Assembly: GCA_902599485.1 (NCBI GenBank)
Contig: CACKFP010000004.1
Span: 1 to 64,000, forward strand
Direction: 5' to 3'
Length of the DNA stretch: 64,000 nt
DNA from: an uncultured Pelagibacteraceae bacterium
Lineage (GTDB): Bacteria; Pseudomonadota; Alphaproteobacteria; Pelagibacterales; Pelagibacteraceae
Shown: positions 59,087 to 64,000 of the stretch, in pieces
Numbering within the stretch: the first letter of the stretch is position 1
Layout: each line of letters opens with the position of its first letter
Notes under the pieces: generated by a model
What the model was told of the DNA's origin: nothing
Databases searched by the model: none
What the model saw: only the letters and a program-made list of their open reading frames with translations
Made by a program: the position numbers and the translations under genes

Positions 59087-59900
59087 TTTTGTTTTTTATT
59101 TCATATATTTTGATAATTGAAGCAGCAGTTTCTTCAACTGACTTTCTTGTTACATCTATAGTGGGCCATTTATTCTTTTTAAAGATTTTCTTTGATTGTT
59201 CCACTTCAATTTTAATTTTTTCTAAGTCTGTGTAATCAGATGCTTCTTGTTCCTTTAAAGAATTTAATCTATTTCGTCGAATATCAAATAGTCTTTCAGC
59301 TTCCGTTACTAAACCGACAACACAAAGATCACTTGACTCGGTCACATCTTTAGGTATTTGCATTTCATTTACTAACGGGATATTAGCAGTTTTTAATCCC
59401 TTATTAGCCAAATAAATAGAAGTTGGTGTTTTGCTCGTTCTACTTACACCAATTAGTATAATATCAGATTCGAGTATATTTCCTGTTTGATTGCCATCAT
59501 CATGGTTCATTGTAAATTGAATTGCTTCAATTCTTTTGTAATATTCCTCGTCTAGAACATGTTGACCACTAGGCTTATGAGTTGCCTTTTGATTTAGAAT
59601 TTTTGAAAAATTTAAAATCAAATCCCCTAAAACACCAAAACATGGTATGCTAATTTTATTTGCTTCTTCAGCTAAAAACTTTGCAAGTTTACTATTAACT
59701 ACAGTATACAATATGATAGGGCTGTCCTGTTTTTTTGCATTTTTAAGTATTGTAGAGATTTGACTCTCTGTTCTTGTAAAAGAAAATTGATTCAGCTCAT
59801 AATTAAAGTTATTAAATTGAGCTTTTAGTGCCATAAAAATCCTGTCCAATGTCTCACCTGTTGAGTCGGAAATTAGAAATATTTGGTGTGTATTTTTCAT
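59079..59900 (-). CDS. Pyruvate, phosphate dikinase regulatory protein (DUF299 kinase/pyrophosphorylase)
   Basis: ISDSTGETLDRIFMALKAQF, IQFTMNHDDG, ESDIILIGVSRTSKTPTSIYLANKGLKTANIPLV. Confidence 0.95.
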   Translation of the reverse strand: MKNTHQIFLISDSTGETLDRIFMALKAQFNNFNYELNQFSFTRTESQISTILKNAKKQDSPIILYTVVNSKLAKFLAEEANKISIPCFGVLGDLILNFSKILNQKATHKPSGQHVLDEEYYKRIEAIQFTMNHDDGNQTGNILESDIILIGVSRTSKTPTSIYLANKGLKTANIPLVNEMQIPKDVTESSDLCVVGLVTEAERLFDIRRNRLNSLKEQEASDYTDLEKIKIEVEQSKKIFKKNKWPTIDVTRKSVEETAASIIKIYEIKNKNA

Positions 59901-60183
59901 GTATAAATTGTTTATAAATTAATTTAAAATTAAGAGATAACTTTCATTTGGTAGAATTTTAAAAGAAACATTTTTTTTTACCCATTTAATTAACATTTAA
60001 AATTAATGTGAAATACTTATTAACAATTTTAAAGTTTTATAAAATGATTAAATAAACGTCTTTTTAAAGGGTTTTTAAAGGGATAGGATGTAAAAAAAGT
60101 TAATAAAGTGTTGAAATTGAGTAATTTACGTTATCAACAATACATACTAATAATAAATACTAAATATAATTATCTTAATATAA
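59901..60183. other. oriC: Probable chromosomal replication origin (oriC)
   Basis: 283-bp divergent gap between DUF299 and hemE (the arrangement flanking oriC in Caulobacter and Rickettsia); DnaA-box-like TTATCAACA (60131-60139), TTATTAACA (60017-60025), TTATAAACA (59909-59917, minus); 11-bp tandem repeat; AT-rich tract. Confidence 0.8.
60061..60082 (+). repeat. Perfect tandem direct repeat 2 x 11 bp (TTTTTAAAGGG)
   Basis: TTTTTAAAGGG TTTTTAAAGGG read directly inside the putative oriC. Confidence 0.95.
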
Positions 60184-61185
60184 ATGACACCAATAAAAGA
60201 ATGCTTAATAAACAAGAGTACTAAAATTAATCCAGTATGGCTGATGAGGCAAGCTGGTAGATATTTGCCAGAATTTAAGGAAATTAGAAAAGCAAACCCA
60301 GATTTTATAAAGTTATGTTTGGATCACACCTTAGCTGAAGAGATAACATTACAACCAATAAAAAGATTTGGTTTTGATGCTGCAATAATATTCTCAGATA
60401 TACTAATGATACCACATGGTATGGGCCAAACAGTTGAGTTTAAAAAAAACTTTGGCCCAAGTCTAGGAGCTCTTGAATTAAATAAGCTCGCAGATGTAAG
60501 CAAGAAAGATCTCACAGAAAAATTATCTCCTGTATATAAATTATTGTCTAATCTTAAAAATAGTAATGATCTTAAAAACAAAGATTTAATTGGTTTCGTA
60601 GGAGCCCCATGGACACTTTTAGTATATATGGTTAACAAAATTTCACCTAAAAACGGACTATCACAAGAATTTTTTAAAGACGAAGTCATAATTAATGAAA
60701 TTTTAGGTTTGTTGGATAAATTTATTAAGATTCATATTGAAAATCAAATAAAAGCCGGCGCTACAATAATTCAAATATTTGATAGTTGGGCTGGTTTAAT
60801 ACAAAGTGACTTTGATAAGTTTTTATACAATCCAACTTTATCCCTAGTAAACCATGTAAAGAATTTAGGTGTACCTGTTATATGCTTCCCTAGAGGAATC
60901 ACTGATTATATTAAATTCGCTAAAATTGTTAAGCCAAGCATGATAAATATAGATTATAACGTAGATCCTGAAAATTTAATTAAGTCTTTGGATGTGCCAG
61001 TTCAGGGAGGTTTGGATCCCAAGATCCTATTGTCTGATAAAGAAAATTTAAGAAAACAAATAAAGAGGTATCTCAATATATTTAAAGACCACCCTTATGT
61101 TTTCAATTTAGGTCACGGTATCTTGCCTGAAACCGAAGTTGAGATGGTATATGAACTTGTAGAAACAGTGAGAAATTATAAATGA
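60184..61185 (+). CDS. hemE: Uroporphyrinogen decarboxylase
   Basis: PVWLMRQAGRYLPEFKEIR, IIFSDILMIPHGMGQ, GFVGAPWTLLVYM, FNLGHGILPETE. Confidence 0.98.
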   Translation: MTPIKECLINKSTKINPVWLMRQAGRYLPEFKEIRKANPDFIKLCLDHTLAEEITLQPIKRFGFDAAIIFSDILMIPHGMGQTVEFKKNFGPSLGALELNKLADVSKKDLTEKLSPVYKLLSNLKNSNDLKNKDLIGFVGAPWTLLVYMVNKISPKNGLSQEFFKDEVIINEILGLLDKFIKIHIENQIKAGATIIQIFDSWAGLIQSDFDKFLYNPTLSLVNHVKNLGVPVICFPRGITDYIKFAKIVKPSMINIDYNVDPENLIKSLDVPVQGGLDPKILLSDKENLRKQIKRYLNIFKDHPYVFNLGHGILPETEVEMVYELVETVRNYK

Positions 61186-62174
61186 AACAAGAACATCCGC
61201 CAGTAAAATTTGGAAAAACTGGAGTTTTGTTGATAAATCTTGGAACTCCCGATTCTACCAGTTGGTTAGATATAAGAAAATATTTAAAAGAATTTTTATC
61301 CGACAGGAGAGTAATCGAAGTAAACCCAATTATTTGGCAAATAATTCTTAATCTCTTTATTCTTACGTTCAGACCCTCTAAAACAGCTAAAGCGTATAAA
61401 GAAATTTGGATGAAAGATAAAAATATGTCTCCGTTACTTTATTATACAAAAAAACAAACGGAAAAGACTTCCAACTATCTCAAAAATGAAAACTTAATTA
61501 TAGATTTTGCAATGAGATATGGAAATCCAAGTATTAAAAGTAAAATAAAAAAGCTACATTCAGAAGGATGTGAAAATTTAGTAATCTTACCTTTATACCC
61601 TCAATATGCTGCGGCCACCACAGCTACAGTTTGCGATGAGGTTTATAGAACACTTATGAACATGAGATGGCAGCCTTCCTTACAAATAATACCGCACTAT
61701 GAATCCAATCCTCTTTACATAGAGGCATTGGTAAAATCTATAAATAAAAAAATCAGCGATATTGATTGGAAACCAGATTTAATATTGGCTTCTTATCATG
61801 GAATTCCAAAAAAATATTTTGATAAAGGTGACCCATACCATTGTTATTGTCATAAAACTACAAGGCTAATTACAGAGAAGTTAAACTCAATTGAAATCAA
61901 AACGACATTTCAGTCAAGATTTGGGCCACAGGAATGGTTACAACCTTATACAGACAAAACTCTAGAAGAGCTCCCAAAAGAAGGAAAAAAAAATGTCCTG
62001 GCTATATGTCCTGGCTTTTCTTCTGATTGTGTAGAAACATTAGAAGAAATACTTATACAAGGCAAAGAGAGCTTTATGGAGTCCGGTGGAGAAAATTTTG
62101 ACATGGTACCTTGCCTAAATGACAGTGATGATCATATACTTTTGTTAAAAAATTTGATTGAAAAAAATATATAA
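61182..62174 (+). CDS. hemH: Ferrochelatase
   Basis: GVLLINLGTPDSTSWLDIRKYLKEFLSDRRVIEV, YPQYAAATTATVCDEV, SYHGIPKKYFDKGDPYHCYC. Confidence 0.98.
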   Translation: MKQEHPPVKFGKTGVLLINLGTPDSTSWLDIRKYLKEFLSDRRVIEVNPIIWQIILNLFILTFRPSKTAKAYKEIWMKDKNMSPLLYYTKKQTEKTSNYLKNENLIIDFAMRYGNPSIKSKIKKLHSEGCENLVILPLYPQYAAATTATVCDEVYRTLMNMRWQPSLQIIPHYESNPLYIEALVKSINKKISDIDWKPDLILASYHGIPKKYFDKGDPYHCYCHKTTRLITEKLNSIEIKTTFQSRFGPQEWLQPYTDKTLEELPKEGKKNVLAICPGFSSDCVETLEEILIQGKESFMESGGENFDMVPCLNDSDDHILLLKNLIEKNI

Positions 62175-62176
62175 TA

Positions 62177-62611
62177 ATGAATTTTTACCTATTGTTTAAG
62201 TCATTACATTTAATTTCTGTTATATCTTGGATGGCTGGACTTCTATATTTACCTAGAATCTTTGTTTATCATGCTGAAAACAGTTCCGAAAAAAAAACCT
62301 CAGAAATATTTAAGACGATGGAAAGAAAATTATTTTTTTACATTATGACCCCAGCTATGATTTTGTCTTGGATTTTTGGGGTAATATTAATTCACAATAT
62401 AGGATTTCAACAAATAGGACAAACTTGGATGATACTAAAAATAATTTTTGTTACTATATTAACACTTTATCATCTATATCTCGGTAGAATTCTTAACCAA
62501 TTTAAAATAGATCAAAATGCACACAGTCACAAATTCTATAGACTCATTAATGAAATACCGACATTATTACTTATTTTGATAGTTTTTGTTGTTGTTTTCA
62601 AGCCTTTATAG
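62177..62611 (+). CDS. hemJ: Protoporphyrinogen oxidase HemJ
   Basis: LFKSLHLISVISWMAGLLYLPRIFVYH...FYRLINEIPTLLLILIVFVVVFKPL. Confidence 0.95.
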   Translation: MNFYLLFKSLHLISVISWMAGLLYLPRIFVYHAENSSEKKTSEIFKTMERKLFFYIMTPAMILSWIFGVILIHNIGFQQIGQTWMILKIIFVTILTLYHLYLGRILNQFKIDQNAHSHKFYRLINEIPTLLLILIVFVVVFKPL

Positions 62612-62669
62612 GGTTGAAATTTTCTTAACACATAACTATATTATGATAATCTAAATAAAATCTCCCAAT

Positions 62670-63941
62670 ATGAATATTCAAGAATTAAAAGAAAAAAGCT
62701 CAGAGCAGTTAATCAAAGAAGCTGAAAATTTAGGAATAGAAAATGCTAGTACTCTCAGAAGACAAGAGATCTATTTTGCTATTTTAAAAAAACTTGCAGA
62801 AAAAGGAGAAGAAATTACTGGAGGTGGTGTTCTTCAATTACTTCAAGATGGTTTTGGTTTTTTAAGAGCAATGGAATCTAATTACTTACCCGGAGCAGAT
62901 GATATATATGTAAGCCCAAATCAAATAAGGCGATTTGGATTAAGAACCGGTGATACCGTTGAGGGACCAATAAGAGCCCCTAAAGAGGGAGAAAGATATT
63001 TTGCATTACTGCAGGTTAGCAAAATTAATTTTGAAGAAACCGAAAAATTTAAACACAAGATCGCTTTCGATAACCTAACTCCCCTTTACCCTAACAAACA
63101 GCTAGTGATGGAAGTTGAAGCTGTTAAGGTAGACAAAAAGGTAGATTTAACCCCGAGATTGATTGATTTAGTAAGCCCAATAGGTAAGGGACAAAGGTCA
63201 CTAATCATTTCACCGCCTAAAGCAGGGAAAACAATGATTTTACAAAGTATAGCAAATTCAATAACTGCAAATCACCCAGAGTGTTATTTGATGGTTTTAT
63301 TAATCGATGAAAGGCCTGAGGAAGTAACCGATATGCAAAGAACTGTTAAAGGAGAGGTTATAAGTTCGACATTTGACGAACCTGCGCAGCGACATGTTGC
63401 AGTTGCTGAAATGGTTATAGAGAAAGCTAAACGATTAACTGAGCATAAAAAAGATGTAGTAATTCTTCTAGACTCGATAACAAGATTAGGTAGAGCTTAT
63501 AACGCAGTTGTTCCTAGCTCCGGAAAAGTATTAACTGGTGGAGTTGACGCAAACGCATTACAAAGACCAAAGCGATTTTTTGGTGCTGCAAGAAACATTG
63601 AAGAAGGAGGATCATTAACTATTATAGCAACCGCACTTATAGATACAGGTAGTAGAATGGACGAAGTAATATTCGAAGAATTTAAAGGAACGGGTAACAG
63701 TGAGACTATATTAGATAGAAAAATTTCAGAAAAAAGAATATTTCCAGCTATCGATATAACTAAATCTGGAACAAGAAGAGAAGAATTAATTTTTGAGAAA
63801 AATGATCTTCAAAAAATGAATGTGCTAAGAAGAATTATTGCGCCGATGGGTTCTATGGATGCAATTGAGTTTATAAATTCCAAACTGAAAGAAACAAAAA
63901 ATAATTCTGATTTTTTTAATTCAATGAATAAGCCTTCGTAA
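62670..63941 (+). CDS. rho: Transcription termination factor Rho
   Basis: [76 protein letters not shown]. Confidence 0.99.
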   Translation: MNIQELKEKSSEQLIKEAENLGIENASTLRRQEIYFAILKKLAEKGEEITGGGVLQLLQDGFGFLRAMESNYLPGADDIYVSPNQIRRFGLRTGDTVEGPIRAPKEGERYFALLQVSKINFEETEKFKHKIAFDNLTPLYPNKQLVMEVEAVKVDKKVDLTPRLIDLVSPIGKGQRSLIISPPKAGKTMILQSIANSITANHPECYLMVLLIDERPEEVTDMQRTVKGEVISSTFDEPAQRHVAVAEMVIEKAKRLTEHKKDVVILLDSITRLGRAYNAVVPSSGKVLTGGVDANALQRPKRFFGAARNIEEGGSLTIIATALIDTGSRMDEVIFEEFKGTGNSETILDRKISEKRIFPAIDITKSGTRREELIFEKNDLQKMNVLRRIIAPMGSMDAIEFINSKLKETKNNSDFFNSMNKPS

Positions 63942-63943
63942 AA

Positions 63944-64000
63944 TTAAAGATATCCAAGCTCTTTCATTTCTTCGCCAAATATTTCTTCAATAGATTTAAT
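63944..64000 (-). CDS. C-terminal fragment of a CDS extending beyond the window (possibly sulfotransferase-like tail)
   Basis: Reverse frame ...IKSIEEIFGEEMKELGYL*; open to window edge; family call is weak. Confidence 0.45.
   Translation of the reverse strand: MKSIEEIFGEEMKELGYL

Noticed and set aside
60324-60689. 121-aa minus-strand ORF
   Set aside because: Antisense shadow within hemE; no independent support.
1-64000. CRISPR arrays, IS elements, prophage, toxin-antitoxin or defence systems
   Set aside because: No regularly spaced repeats, transposase, integrase, phage structural or known defence proteins were recognised in the ORFs or gaps.

Overview
The window is about 64 kb of very AT-rich, gene-dense DNA. 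Gene content, order and codon usage point to a streamlined SAR11/Pelagibacter-like alphaproteobacterial chromosome. Most of it is housekeeping: cytochrome c maturation (ccmC-D-E-F-G-H), argG, folD, hemC/hemD, tsaD, acs plus a DUF4212/SSS acetate-type symporter, rpe, purH, tRNA-Gly(GCC), ftsK-lolA, his genes (B-H-A-F-E), hslVU, secB, dnaQ, coaE, aroE, maf, PPDK regulator, hemE-hemH-hemJ and rho. The points most worth a second look are: (1) a probable chromosomal replication origin in the 283-bp PPDK-regulator/hemE gap, with DnaA-box-like sites and a perfect 11-bp tandem repeat; (2) a light-related gene cluster holding a photolyase-like protein that begins directly in the FAD domain and carries a Rossmann-like segment at its C-terminus (possibly permuted), an unlisted DUF2256 smORF and an FeS-BCP-type photolyase; (3) an intergenic hairpin between hspQ and ccmC whose two imperfect pairs become G-U wobbles only on the minus strand, with a CU-rich loop, suggesting an unannotated RNA; (4) near-zero or negative spacing at all 13 convergent gene junctions; (5) an accessory segment (orphan pilin, TRAP transporter, GT7-like glycosyltransferase) between HIT and hisE; and (6) a glycan/OGT island with the longest non-coding gap in the window. 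No CRISPR array, IS element, prophage or obvious defence system was seen.
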